A DNA stretch of 64,000 nt from Oscillospiraceae bacterium (GCA_910574935.1 CAJTCU010000014.1:19943-83942); one strand, 5' to 3'. Counted from the stretch's first letter, positions 30,774 through 39,271 are shown. Made by a program: numbers and translations. Notes: generated from the sequence alone by a model not told the origin.

Positions 30774-32711
30774 ATGCTGATAAAAAAGCTATTGGAAGAC
30801 CTACCCCTTACTCCTGGCCCCAAGCCACCGAAGAAGGTGGAGTTCACCGCCGGGGCCGCTGTGCACGACCTGCCCCGCTGCGGGGAGGTGCTGGCGGTGG
30901 ATGTCTATAACCGCAAGGGGGAGCCGCTCCACCGGTTCTTCTCGGATGGACATGGCTACATCACCCAGGTGGTGCAGGCATTCATCGACTTCACCCCCGG
31001 CTGGACGGAGCGCAACCCTGCCGGAGGGGGCACATGGGGTTCACCAAATGATATTGCCGCCAGCGCGGAAAGCCTCGCGGCTGTGGACAAGGTGCTGAAG
31101 AACGTCAGGAACTGGGGCAGTGACCTGAATAAGACCGGCAGCGCCATCCGTGATTTCATCTACCATGTGAATCAGAAGCGCCGCTGGCGGACAGAGGACA
31201 ACCGTCAGGCGCTGATGAAGCGCCACTTCGGCTTGTTCCCGGACTACCCGGCAGACCTGGCGGCGTTCTGTGAGGAAAATGTGTTCCATGAGTCGGTGTT
31301 GTACGTCTCCAAACTCGAGAAGGGCAAGCGCCGGGCCATGTGCCGCCATTGCGGGAAATCCTTCCAGGTGGGCCGGGAGGCAAAACCCGGAGGCTCGGGG
31401 GTGTGCCCCAAGTGCGGCTGGCCGGTGAATTTCCGGGCCGACTGGGTCAAGGCCGAGGTCACCCACAAGGCAAAAATCTGTATCGCCTGCAAGGTGGAGG
31501 GCCAACTGCTCCTTCGCTATACGGACGTGGAGCGCACCATCTTCCCAGACCGCAAGAAACCCGATTACCGCTTTTACGACTATTTCAGGACGCTGTTTCT
31601 GGTCAGCAAGGGAAAGGGCACAGAGTACGCCTACACCTGGTGCCAAGCCCCCTATCAGGGCTACGCCTGGCGGCGGCTGCGAAACGGCTCGGAGTGCTTT
31701 GACGAGAGCTATGTGTATACCCCGAATCTCAGGGGCGTGTTCGGGGAGAAGTATTACAACGTGAACCTACAGGCTGGGCTTGAGGGGCTGCGCCGCCCCA
31801 TCTCTTTCCGGAGGCTGCTGGATAACTTGAAGAACGTGCCTCAGGCTGAGTACCTGATGAAAGCCGGCCTGCCGGTGCTGGCGGCGAGCAATCTGCCTGA
31901 CACCAACGCAAAGACATTGCCGGAGCTGACGGGGCTGGGAAAGCACTTCCTCCCCGCCATGCGGGAGAGCCAGGCCAGCTTTTGGGAGATACAGGCGGTC
32001 GCGGCACAGAAGAACCCAAAGCCCGAGGACCTACGCCAGCTATGTGCTCTGCGCCTGAACAGGTGGTGTCTGGAGTTACTGGAAGAGATTGCCCGCTATA
32101 GCCCCTTGGGGCGTGCTCTGGGGTATGTACGGGCCCAGCGAGAGTTATTCCCCTCACAGGCAAAACGCCGTAAATTATCCTATTTCTTGGGGCTCTACCG
32201 GGACTACCTTCATATGGCCCAAGACCTGAAAAGCGACATGAGCCAGCGGGCTATCTTGGAGCCCCGAGACCTCAAGGAGCGCCACGACCTGCTGGCGGCG
32301 AGGGTCAATGAGGTAAAGTCCGAGCGCGAAAACGCCCGGATGCAGAAAATGATCGAAAAGGGCCTGTACTGGTGGGCTCATGCGTACGCCAACGAGGATT
32401 TTTGCGTGGTCTACCCTCAGAAACACAGCGATTTTGTCACCGAGGGTCAACGGCTGAATCACTGCGTGGGCAGCGCCGGGTACTACGAGCGGCATATGGA
32501 GGGCAAGCGGATGGTGTTCTTTATCCGCAGGGCCAGCGAGCCGGAGAAAGCATATTTCACCGCTGAGATCGACATGAACGCGGGGCGCATTTTGCAGCTA
32601 TACGGCTTTGGGGACTGCTCCGCGCCCAGAGAGGTCAGGACATTTACAGAGGGTTTTGCCAGAGCTGTTCTGCGCTGGCAGGACCAGGAGCAGGAAAGGA
32701 GGGCCAGTTGA
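30774..32711 (+). CDS. PcfJ-like protein
   Basis: The 645-residue protein matches PcfJ-like proteins: a central zinc ribbon with CRHCGKSF and CPKCGWPVNF (~185-215), and a C-terminal domain with FCVVYPQKHSDFVTEGQRLN and HCVGSAGYYERHMEGKRMVF, the conserved block of the family. The N-terminal part is unique. The biochemical function is unknown. Conserved pairing with PcfK both in plasmids and in gut phages suggests a DNA-processing or replication-linked role. Confidence 0.8.
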   Translation: MLIKKLLEDLPLTPGPKPPKKVEFTAGAAVHDLPRCGEVLAVDVYNRKGEPLHRFFSDGHGYITQVVQAFIDFTPGWTERNPAGGGTWGSPNDIAASAESLAAVDKVLKNVRNWGSDLNKTGSAIRDFIYHVNQKRRWRTEDNRQALMKRHFGLFPDYPADLAAFCEENVFHESVLYVSKLEKGKRRAMCRHCGKSFQVGREAKPGGSGVCPKCGWPVNFRADWVKAEVTHKAKICIACKVEGQLLLRYTDVERTIFPDRKKPDYRFYDYFRTLFLVSKGKGTEYAYTWCQAPYQGYAWRRLRNGSECFDESYVYTPNLRGVFGEKYYNVNLQAGLEGLRRPISFRRLLDNLKNVPQAEYLMKAGLPVLAASNLPDTNAKTLPELTGLGKHFLPAMRESQASFWEIQAVAAQKNPKPEDLRQLCALRLNRWCLELLEEIARYSPLGRALGYVRAQRELFPSQAKRRKLSYFLGLYRDYLHMAQDLKSDMSQRAILEPRDLKERHDLLAARVNEVKSERENARMQKMIEKGLYWWAHAYANEDFCVVYPQKHSDFVTEGQRLNHCVGSAGYYERHMEGKRMVFFIRRASEPEKAYFTAEIDMNAGRILQLYGFGDCSAPREVRTFTEGFARAVLRWQDQEQERRAS

Positions 32712-32905
32712 TGGAGCGCGGCTGTATCAACTTCAGGTGCGTAAGGCGGCGGGGGTATTTTTGCTGCGCGGACTGCCGGGAGCGGGAGCTATGCCCGGTT
32801 CCCTGCCAGAACAGCCCGGAACGGTGCGGGCTGGCAAGGGAGAACGTGCCAAAGAACAAGGAGGTCAAGGAGTATGCCGGGAGCAGGAAAGATGGCAGAA
32901 CTTAA
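32711..32905 (+). CDS. Small cysteine-rich phage protein
   Basis: A 64-residue protein whose ATG overlaps the PcfJ stop. It has CINFRCVRRRGYFCCADCRE and ELCPVPCQNSPERCGLA, eight or more cysteines in a zinc-finger-like order, and a Lys-rich tail. Similar small Cys-rich proteins follow PcfJ genes in other phages. No function known. It overlaps the next gene by 14 bases. Confidence 0.55.
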   Translation: MERGCINFRCVRRRGYFCCADCRERELCPVPCQNSPERCGLARENVPKNKEVKEYAGSRKDGRT

Positions 32906-33305
32906 ACCGTGCCCCTTTTGCGGGGGAAAAGTTGAGTTAAAGACACAGCCTGACGGGCGCTGGAGCTGGTATTTCGTCAAATGCCCTAATTGTCTTGTGG
33001 GAACAGAGAAATATAATTCGCGAGAGGCAGCAGCGCGGGTTTGGAACCGCCGGGCGGAGCCGCCCAACCCGCCGTTGACGGTGGAGGAATTGAGGACACT
33101 TCCAGCAAGGGAATGGGTGTGGATAGAAAGCACAGAACCCTCCCCATACACGAACGGCTCCGCGTATTACTGCAAAATTGACGCCATCAGACCGGAGGTC
33201 ATGTTTGAATGTGGTTACCCTGGATGGGGCACGGCTTTCAGGTATGAAGCCTATGGTAAGACCTGGCGGGCATATCGCCGCAGGCCGGAGGAGGAGATAA
33301 CGTGA
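32892..33305 (+). CDS. Lar-type restriction-alleviation-like zinc protein
   Basis: The 137-residue protein from ATG 32892 starts AELKPCPFCGGKVELKTQPD and continues YFVKCPNCLVGTEKYNSREA, AARVWNRR. This CPFCG...CxxC...W-N-R-R pattern is that of Lar-like proteins; Lar of the Rac prophage modulates type I restriction. The C-terminal half (VEELRTLPAREWVWIESTEP, YCKIDAIRPEVMFECGYPGW) is a separate small phage domain found alone or fused in other phages. Anti-restriction is therefore possible for the N-terminal part only. Confidence 0.65.
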   Translation: MAELKPCPFCGGKVELKTQPDGRWSWYFVKCPNCLVGTEKYNSREAAARVWNRRAEPPNPPLTVEELRTLPAREWVWIESTEPSPYTNGSAYYCKIDAIRPEVMFECGYPGWGTAFRYEAYGKTWRAYRRRPEEEIT

Positions 33306-33652
33306 AACCCAATAACGCCTACCTGGCACGCCAGCAGGCCAAAGAAAAGATCCTGCAGCAGGCCACGGCCGAGACCTACCAGCAGTTCATGGCCGACACC
33401 CTCATGCTCACTCTCAACGACCCGGACATCATGGGCAAGGACACCTTCGGCTATGAGCGGCTAAAAAAGATAGCTGGCGGGTGGAGCCGGTACATAGACC
33501 GTTTTCACCCCGCGCTGACCGGTTCGCCCGAGGCCGATTACCTGCAAATAAAGCTGGACGAGAAGATTCGCCGGATTATGGGCAAGAGCGAGGACTTTTC
33601 GCCCTTTGATGAGCGGTACGAGTGGATTGCTAAGGTCAAATATGGGAGGTGA
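33302..33652 (+). CDS. Hypothetical phage protein
   Basis: A 116-residue helical protein from GTG, overlapping the previous stop by 4 bases. Text such as QQFMADTLMLTLNDPDIMGK, YERLKKIAGGWSRYIDRFHP and YLQIKLDEKIRRIMG recurs directly upstream of the sigma-like late regulator in Clostridia phages. No domain recognised. It may assist the regulator. Confidence 0.55.
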   Translation: MKPNNAYLARQQAKEKILQQATAETYQQFMADTLMLTLNDPDIMGKDTFGYERLKKIAGGWSRYIDRFHPALTGSPEADYLQIKLDEKIRRIMGKSEDFSPFDERYEWIAKVKYGR

Positions 33653-33657
33653 CAGCA

Positions 33658-34005
33658 TTGACCAAAGAGCTATTGGAGGATTACCCCCATATTTGCGGGG
33701 AGTTGCGGGACCTAGACCGACTGGTAACAGATACGGTGTCAGGCAGTACGCCTGAGCCGCCCTTCATTCAGCACACGGTATCTGTACGAGGCATCCCTTA
33801 TACGGAACGCCGCACCCGGCTAGAAAAGCAGAAAGCTGAGATTGAGGCCTTTGTAGAAAGCCTGCCAGAGGCGGGGCTACGGCGAATTATGACCTATCGG
33901 GCTATGGAAGGTTTACCCTGGGCCCAGGTGGCTGCAAAAATGGGAGGGCGTTGGTCAGAAGAAGCCGTAAAGAAACGCTACCAAAGATTTTTTCAAAAAA
34001 ATTGA
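33658..34005 (+). CDS. Sigma-70 region 4-like late-gene regulator
   Basis: The 115-residue protein has an N-terminal helical part and a C-terminal sigma region 4-like helix-turn-helix (LRRIMTYRAMEGLPWAQVAA, RWSEEAVKKRYQRFFQK), the layout of ArpU/RinA/DUF1492-type late activators. TTG 33658 is preferred to GTG 33649, since the GTG is part of the GGAGGT ribosome site. Immediately after its stop come three TGTCC repeats and a -10 box, which is where such a factor would be expected to act. Confidence 0.75.
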   Translation: MTKELLEDYPHICGELRDLDRLVTDTVSGSTPEPPFIQHTVSVRGIPYTERRTRLEKQKAEIEAFVESLPEAGLRRIMTYRAMEGLPWAQVAAKMGGRWSEEAVKKRYQRFFQKN

Positions 34006-34006
34006 A

Positions 34007-34040
34007 AATGTCCCCAATGTCCCGAATGTCCTGATATAAT
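34007..34040 (+). promoter_or_regulatory. Candidate late promoter with three TGTCC repeats
   Basis: AATGTCC plus two bases is repeated three times without gaps (34007-34015, 34016-34024, 34025-34033), and TATAAT follows at once (34035-34040). The repeats cover the -35 position. Start of transcription is expected near 34047, about 120 bases before the methylase gene that opens the late region. Confidence 0.65.
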
Positions 34041-34109
34041 GAATAATAGGCAAGCTAGGTAAAACAACGAGCTTGGGATTGTCCAATGTTTATACTCCTA
34101 TTCGGGAAT

Positions 34110-34136
34110 CGCGCCTCCTTTGCGGGGGCGCGGTTT
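34110..34136 (+). terminator. Hairpin in the late leader, possible antitermination site
   Basis: CGCGCC (34110-34115) pairs with GGCGCG (34127-34132) and is followed by GTTTTC. It stands between the late promoter and the first late gene, so it could attenuate late transcription unless bypassed. Confidence 0.45.
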
Positions 34137-34168
34137 TCGTCTGATTACACAAGGGAGGAGGCGGCAGG

Positions 34169-35506
34169 ATGGAAAACAAAATGCAGATAGAATACCTCTC
34201 GCCGGGGGCTCTCATTCCCAGCCCGCATAACGCCCGGATTCACCCACCCGAGCAGATACAAGCTATTGCGGACAACATCCGGGAGAACGGTTTCCTGCGG
34301 CCTGTGCTCATTGACGGGGAGAACGGTATCATTGGTGGGCACGGCGGCGTGGAGGCTGCAAAGTTGCTGGAACTGCCGGAAATACCCTGTGTGCGGGCGG
34401 ACCACCTGACTGAGGCACAGGTGCGGGCCTATATGCTGGCAGACAACCGGCTGGCGGAGATGTCCTACTACGACATGGAGGCGGTCAGCAAAGAGCTGGA
34501 GGCCCTTTCGGAGATGGGCTTTGACCTGGCCCTGACTGGCTTTGACCTCACCGAGGTACAGGAGGAGGCCGAGCGCCTGGAGCGGGAGCTCCGGCGCAAA
34601 GAATGCCCCACCAGCTTGAAAGACGTGTTCGTGGTGCCGCCATTCTCTGTGCTGGATACTCGCCAGGGCTACTGGCAGGACAGAAAAAAGCAATGGCTGG
34701 ATTACGGTATCAAGTCCGAGGTGGGCCGGGGCGATAACCTGACCTTTGCCAAATCCCTGCAGATGGGGAAGAACGACAACGGCACCAGTGTATTCGACCC
34801 GGTACTGTGCGAGATCATGTACCGCTGGTTCAACGTGCCGGACGGTTCGATTTTCGACCCCTTCGCGGGGGGCTCCGTGCGGGGCGTGGTTGCCAAGTGC
34901 ACCGGCCACTCCTACAAGGGTATCGACCTGCGGGCTGAACAGGTGGAGAGCAACAGGCAGAACGCCGTGGAGCTGGGCCTGGATGGTTCCGGCCTGGAGT
35001 GGATATGCGACGATAGCCGGAACATGGACCAGTACATAGCTGACAGCTCTACCGACATGGTGTTCACCTGCCCGCCCTATTTTGACCTGGAGGTCTATAG
35101 CGATGACCCAAGAGACATCAGCGGCATGGACTACGAGGGGTTTACCGCCGTATTTCACGAGATCATGACGAAAGCGGCGGGCAAACTTAAGCAAGACCGT
35201 TTCATGGTGGTGGTGCTCTCGGACGTGCGGGGGCCGGACGGGAACTACCGGGGGATCGTGGACCGGCTGACCGGGACCTTGCGGGAACAGGGCCTGCGGT
35301 TATACAACGACATGATCCTCTTCAACGTGGTGGGCTCCTCCTCCCTGCGGGCCCGGCGCAATATGCACAACCGCAAGGTGGTGCGCACCCATCAAAACGT
35401 GCTGGTGTACTACAAGGGCGACACCGGGAACATTCAAAAGAATTTCCCGGCGCTTGAAGAAATAACGGAAGAAAATCTCCCGAATGGACTGGACATTTCC
35501 GGGTGA
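34169..35506 (+). CDS. ParB-like nuclease domain plus DNA methylase
   Basis: The 445-residue protein has an N-terminal ParB/Srx-like domain (EYLSPGALIPSPHNARIHPP, IADNIRENGFLRPVLIDGEN, IIGGHGGVEAAKLLEL; the usual GHGR is GHGG) and a C-terminal SAM-dependent methylase with IFDPFAGGSVRGVVA (SAM motif) and MVFTCPPYFDLEVYSDD (catalytic CPPY). Such fusions near terminase genes methylate phage DNA, probably as defence against restriction or to mark DNA for packaging. GGGAGGAGG precedes the ATG. Confidence 0.85.
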   Translation: MENKMQIEYLSPGALIPSPHNARIHPPEQIQAIADNIRENGFLRPVLIDGENGIIGGHGGVEAAKLLELPEIPCVRADHLTEAQVRAYMLADNRLAEMSYYDMEAVSKELEALSEMGFDLALTGFDLTEVQEEAERLERELRRKECPTSLKDVFVVPPFSVLDTRQGYWQDRKKQWLDYGIKSEVGRGDNLTFAKSLQMGKNDNGTSVFDPVLCEIMYRWFNVPDGSIFDPFAGGSVRGVVAKCTGHSYKGIDLRAEQVESNRQNAVELGLDGSGLEWICDDSRNMDQYIADSSTDMVFTCPPYFDLEVYSDDPRDISGMDYEGFTAVFHEIMTKAAGKLKQDRFMVVVLSDVRGPDGNYRGIVDRLTGTLREQGLRLYNDMILFNVVGSSSLRARRNMHNRKVVRTHQNVLVYYKGDTGNIQKNFPALEEITEENLPNGLDISG

Positions 35507-35513
35507 ATCCTTT

Positions 35514-35557
35514 ATGCTGTCAGCGCTGGGAGGCAAAGCCCCCCAAGTTAAGCATAA
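35514..35557 (+). other. Nested hairpin upstream of a small gene
   Basis: TTATGCT pairs with AGCATAA, enclosing a second stem (GGGAGG with CCCCCC region). It ends 9 bases before the ribosome site of the gene at 35573. No T run follows on either strand, so a translational or RNA-processing role is more likely than termination. Confidence 0.4.
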
Positions 35558-35572
35558 ACGGAGGATAACAGT

Positions 35573-35770
35573 ATGAACCCGGAAATCAAAGCCCTGAAAG
35601 ACACCGCCGAGTATGCCCGCATGATGTACCGCTTGGGGGCTATCACCCGAGAGGAGGCGGTGGAGCGTATCAAGCCCTATGCGGACGCATTCAACGCCAA
35701 GTCCAAAGAGATCGCAAAGAAGTACCATCAGAAACCGGGCCGTTTCTCGTTGGCGGCTTATCTGAGGTAA
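35573..35770 (+). CDS. Hypothetical small phage protein
   Basis: A 65-residue, Lys-rich helical protein (EIKALKDTAEYARMMYRLGA, ITREEAVERIKPYADAFNAK, KKYHQKPGRFSLAAYLR). CGGAGG precedes the ATG. Similar small proteins stand near terminase genes in Clostridia phages. Function unknown. Its stop codon touches the T run of the leftward terminator of the next feature. Confidence 0.55.
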   Translation: MNPEIKALKDTAEYARMMYRLGAITREEAVERIKPYADAFNAKSKEIAKKYHQKPGRFSLAAYLR

Positions 35771-35897
35771 AAAACAAGGGCTAAGGTGCGGGAACACCTC
35801 GGCCCTCTCGCCTGAGAAACACACTCTCAGGGTTAGATAGTAGTACGTCGCGCGACACTATCATTGTCAGTATAGCACAAAGAGTTCAACTTTTCAA
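35769..35897 (-). ncRNA. Predicted leftward structured RNA upstream of the terminase genes
   Basis: Leftward promoter: TTGAAA (35897-35892), 17 bases, TATACT (35874-35869), start near 35862. The ~90-base RNA would hold three hairpins: GATAGT with ACTATC around the palindrome GTCGCGCGAC (35847-35856), CCTGAGA with TCTCAGG, and a terminator in which GGGC-cg-AGGTG pairs with CACCT-ta-GCCC (35805-35778), followed by TTGTTTTTT (35777-35769). The T run is on the leftward side only and meets the stop codon of the preceding rightward gene. No ORF is supported. Confidence 0.5.
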
Positions 35898-35937
35898 CCT
35901 CTTGCGTGCTGGCTGTGCAAAACCCAAGGAGAAATCA

Positions 35938-36129
35938 ATGGCGAAAGAAACAGAAAAGGCCATAAAGGACGCGCTGCTGAAACGCGCTCTAGGCTATGAG
36001 TACGAAGAAAAGATTGTAGAGGCCCGCAAGGACGGTTCCCAGAGGGTGCGCATTGTGAAGAAACACGTGCCGCCTGACCCAAAAGCCGCCGAGCGGGTCT
36101 TCCTGTTGATGCGGACGGGGAGATGGTAG
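35938..36129 (+). CDS. Small basic phage protein
   Basis: A 63-residue protein from ATG 35938 (AAGGAG upstream): KETEKAIKDALLKRALGYEY, EEKIVEARKDGSQRVRIVKK and PDPKAAERVFLLMRTGRW. It lies directly before the terminase small subunit and has the layout of small helix-turn-helix accessory proteins found there. I assign no function. Confidence 0.55.
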   Translation: MAKETEKAIKDALLKRALGYEYEEKIVEARKDGSQRVRIVKKHVPPDPKAAERVFLLMRTGRW

Positions 36130-36153
36130 CAAGGGAAAGGAGGCCCGCAAGGT

Positions 36154-36633
36154 GTGGCGAAGGGAAAGCTTACGGAAAAGCAGAAGCGCTTTGTGCAGGA
36201 ATATCTTGTGGACCTTAACGCCACGGCGGCGGCCCAGCGGGCGGGGTACAAGGACCCGAACATCGGGCGGCAGCTCATAACGAAAAATAACGTTTCCGCC
36301 GCCATCCAAGAGGCGATAGAAAAGCGCCAGAACCGGGTGGAAATCACCCAGGACCGGGTGCTGCAGGAGCTAGCCTCTATCGCCTTTGCGAAGGGCACGG
36401 ACTACGCCAGCATCATCTCCGGGATCGTCATGATGAACGACACCGGGGAACTGACCGAAGAGCAAAAGGCCGCTATTGTCTCTATCAAGCAGACCAAAGA
36501 GGGGGTAGAGGTGAAGCTGGCTGACAAGATGAAGGCCCTGGAACTGCTGGCCAGGCACCTGGGGCTCCTGCAGGCCCAGGAGAAGCAGGAGGACGGGATG
36601 CTGCCAAAACTGATAGAGGAGTTGAAGGGATGA
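36154..36633 (+). CDS. terS: Terminase small subunit (Terminase_2/XtmA type)
   Basis: The 159-residue protein has the Terminase_2 pattern: KLTEKQKRFVQEYLVDLNAT, AAAQRAGYKDPNIGRQLITK, NNVSAAIQEAIEKRQNRVEI in the N-terminal helix-turn-helix region, then VKLADKMKALELLARHLGLL in the oligomer helix. It recognises phage DNA for packaging. GTG start after GGAGG. The stop overlaps the start of the large subunit. Confidence 0.9.
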   Translation: MAKGKLTEKQKRFVQEYLVDLNATAAAQRAGYKDPNIGRQLITKNNVSAAIQEAIEKRQNRVEITQDRVLQELASIAFAKGTDYASIISGIVMMNDTGELTEEQKAAIVSIKQTKEGVEVKLADKMKALELLARHLGLLQAQEKQEDGMLPKLIEELKG

Positions 36634-37835
36634 TCTACACGCTAAAGCAAAGAGAACTGCTGCGGCTCTGGCAGAAGGGCGGGCTCCGGCGGATGAACCT
36701 CTTGGAGGGCTCGGTGTCCTCGGGCAAGACCTGGGTTTCCCTGGTGCTGTGGGCCTTTTGGGTGGCCTCCATGCCGGAGGACAAGCCCTACCTCATGTGC
36801 GGCAAGTCCCTGACCACCCTAAAGCGCAACTGCCTGGTCCTCTTGGAAGAGCTGGTGGGCAAAAGCCATTTCAGCTTCTCCCTGGCGGCGAAGGAGGGGC
36901 GGCTTTTCGGGCGGCGGATGTACCTTGAGGGGGCCAACGACGCCAGAAGCGAGAGCAAGATTCGGGGCATGACCTTGCAGGGGGCCTACTGCGACGAGCT
37001 GACCCAGTTCCCGGAGGACTTCTTTACCATGCTCCTCTCCCGCCTGCGGCTGCCGGAGGCCAAGCTGATGGCCACCACCAACCCCGACAACCCCCTGCAC
37101 TGGCTAAAGACCCGCTACATCAACCGGGCGGGAGAGCTGGACTTCTTGGACGCGGTCTTCTCCATAGAGGACAACACCACCCTGCCCGAAGACTACGTGG
37201 AGAACCTTAAGAAGGAATACACGGGGGTGTTCTATGAGAGGTTCATCTTGGGCAGGTGGGTGGCGGCCCAGGGGGCGGTGTACGATATGCTGGACCAAAG
37301 GGCCAACGTCTACCGGCCGGAGGACCGCCCGGTGGATATGGCCTGGAACGCTACCCGTACCATCGCGGTGGACTACGGCACCAGCAACCCCACGGTCTTT
37401 TTGGACGTGTACGACGATGGGCGGACCATCCGCTTTGACCGGGAATACCGCTGGGACAGCCAAGAGCAATACCGCCAGAAAACCGGCGGGGAGTACGCGG
37501 AGGATTTGGTGGCCTTTATGGGAGAATCCCCCTGCGCGGTGCTGGTGGACCCAGCGGCGGCCAGTTTTATTGTGGAGCTGCAGAGCCGGGGGGTGTATGT
37601 GATTCCGGCGGATAATGAGGTGCTGGACGGCATCCGAAAGGTGTCTACGCTGCTAAAGAACCGGGTGCTGCTGATCTGCTCGGACTGTGCGGGGCTTCTC
37701 ACGGAGATGGCCGCGTACCGCTGGGACGAGAAGGCCGGGGCCCGGGGGGAGGAAAAGCCCCTAAAGCAGCAGGACCACGGCCCGGACGCGGTGCGGTACT
37801 ATGTGAACTCTCTGCCGGACTGGCGGTTTCAGTAA
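36630..37835 (+). CDS. terL: Terminase large subunit (PBSX family)
   Basis: The 401-residue motor has Walker A LLEGSVSSGKTW (~24-35), a Walker-B/catalytic strand AYCDELTQFPEDFF (~121-134), coupling motif ATTNPDNPLHWLK and a nuclease domain with IAVDYGTSNPTVFLDVY and AVLVDPAAASFIVELQ. The order fits PBSX-type (phage_terminase_large_2) proteins. It pumps DNA into the prohead and cuts it. It is translationally coupled to TerS by ATGA. Confidence 0.93.
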   Translation: MIYTLKQRELLRLWQKGGLRRMNLLEGSVSSGKTWVSLVLWAFWVASMPEDKPYLMCGKSLTTLKRNCLVLLEELVGKSHFSFSLAAKEGRLFGRRMYLEGANDARSESKIRGMTLQGAYCDELTQFPEDFFTMLLSRLRLPEAKLMATTNPDNPLHWLKTRYINRAGELDFLDAVFSIEDNTTLPEDYVENLKKEYTGVFYERFILGRWVAAQGAVYDMLDQRANVYRPEDRPVDMAWNATRTIAVDYGTSNPTVFLDVYDDGRTIRFDREYRWDSQEQYRQKTGGEYAEDLVAFMGESPCAVLVDPAAASFIVELQSRGVYVIPADNEVLDGIRKVSTLLKNRVLLICSDCAGLLTEMAAYRWDEKAGARGEEKPLKQQDHGPDAVRYYVNSLPDWRFQ

Positions 37836-37847
37836 GGAGGCGTGGCT

Positions 37848-39266
37848 ATGGAAAAGGTCCGGGTAAAGGTAAAGCAGGGCGTCCCCACGGCGGACGCCTT
37901 TTCTAATCCCCTGTTCCGGCTGGGGTATGGGTCCCAGTCTCCCCTAGAGGCCACCCAGTACCCCCTCACCCGGATGACGGGCAACTACCAGCTGCTCAGC
38001 TCCCTATATAGGGGCAACTGGATTGTGGGCCACCTGACGGAGATTGTGCCGGACGATATGACCCGGGAGTGGTTCCAGGCCACGGGGGCCACGCCCAAAG
38101 CCCTGGAAGAGCTGGACCAGGTGCAGCGGGCGGTGCGGCTGCGGGAGAAGGTGAGCGAGGGCCTTAAGTGGGGGCGGCTGTACGGGGGCGCGGTGGGGCT
38201 CATTCTGCTGCGGGGGCAGGAGGGGGTCCTGGACCAGCCCTTGGACCTGGAAAGCGTGCTGCCCGGGGCCTTTGCGGGGCTGTACGTGCTGGACCGCTGG
38301 AGCGGCGTAGAGCCCGAGGCGGGCCTGGTGGGAGACATGAGCGACCCGGACTTTGGCCTGCCGGAGTACTACAGCATTCAGGGGCCGGAGGGGGGCCTGG
38401 CGGCCCGGGTGCACCACTCCCGAGTGGTGCGCTTTACCGGGCGGGAGCTGCCCCTTTTGGAGCGCCAGGCGGAGCTCTACTGGGGCGGGTCGGAGATCGA
38501 GGCCATCTACCAGGACGTGGTGAAGCACGACAACGTGGCCCACAATATGGCGGCCCTGACCTTTCGGGCCAACGTGGACGTGATGGAGGTGCAGAACCTG
38601 GACCAGCTGTTCTCCCTCTCGGCGGTGGAGCAGCAGCGGCGGTTCTGGAACACCATGCAGGCCCAAAGCGTGATGAAGTCCAACTTCGGCACCCAGCTGG
38701 TGAACAAGGGCGACCAGGTGAAGAACACCCAGTACGCCTTTACCGGGCTGCAGGAGGTGTACGATAGCATGTGCCAGGACCTTTCGGGGGCTTCCCGCAT
38801 CCCCATGACAAAGCTCTTTGGCCGGTCCCCGGCGGGGATGAACGCCACGGGGGAGAGCGACCTGCAAAACTACTACGATTTCATCGACACCCTGCGGGAG
38901 AGCAAGTTGCGCCCTGTGCTGGAAAAGCTGCTGCCTGTCATGGCCATGTCCACCTGGGGAGCCGTGCCAAAGGGGCTGGGGGTCAGCTTCCCGCCCCTGT
39001 GGACGCCTACGGCGGCGGAGCTGGCGGACATCGCTCTAAAGAAGGCCCAGGCGGTGCGGGAGAGCTTCCAGGCGGGGCTGCTGCGGGCGGACACCGCCCA
39101 GCGGGAGCTAAAGAAGCTGGCGGTGGAGACGGGGATGTTCGACAGCATTACCGATGAGGAGATCGCCGCCAATGAGGGGAAGACCTTCCAGGACCTCACC
39201 GCCCTGCGGGACCCGCTGATGGGGCTGGGGGGCGGCGGGGAGGAATCCGATGAAGAGGAGGCGTAG
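37848..39266 (+). CDS. Phage portal protein (DUF1073 family)
   Basis: The 472-residue protein from ATG 37848 (AAGGAGG 7 bases upstream) matches DUF1073 portals: MTGNYQLLSSLYRGNWIVGH, DDMTREWFQATGATPKALEE, VEVQ-type core with VVKHDNVAHNMAALTFRANV, MKSNFGTQLVNKGDQVKNTQ and TKLFGRSPAGMNATGESDLQ. The last block, GRSPAGMNATGE, is highly typical. The ring of 12 subunits is the DNA gate and head-tail joint. The 3' end is 6 bases from the MuF gene. Confidence 0.9.
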   Translation: MEKVRVKVKQGVPTADAFSNPLFRLGYGSQSPLEATQYPLTRMTGNYQLLSSLYRGNWIVGHLTEIVPDDMTREWFQATGATPKALEELDQVQRAVRLREKVSEGLKWGRLYGGAVGLILLRGQEGVLDQPLDLESVLPGAFAGLYVLDRWSGVEPEAGLVGDMSDPDFGLPEYYSIQGPEGGLAARVHHSRVVRFTGRELPLLERQAELYWGGSEIEAIYQDVVKHDNVAHNMAALTFRANVDVMEVQNLDQLFSLSAVEQQRRFWNTMQAQSVMKSNFGTQLVNKGDQVKNTQYAFTGLQEVYDSMCQDLSGASRIPMTKLFGRSPAGMNATGESDLQNYYDFIDTLRESKLRPVLEKLLPVMAMSTWGAVPKGLGVSFPPLWTPTAAELADIALKKAQAVRESFQAGLLRADTAQRELKKLAVETGMFDSITDEEIAANEGKTFQDLTALRDPLMGLGGGGEESDEEEA

Positions 39267-39271
39267 GCCCC

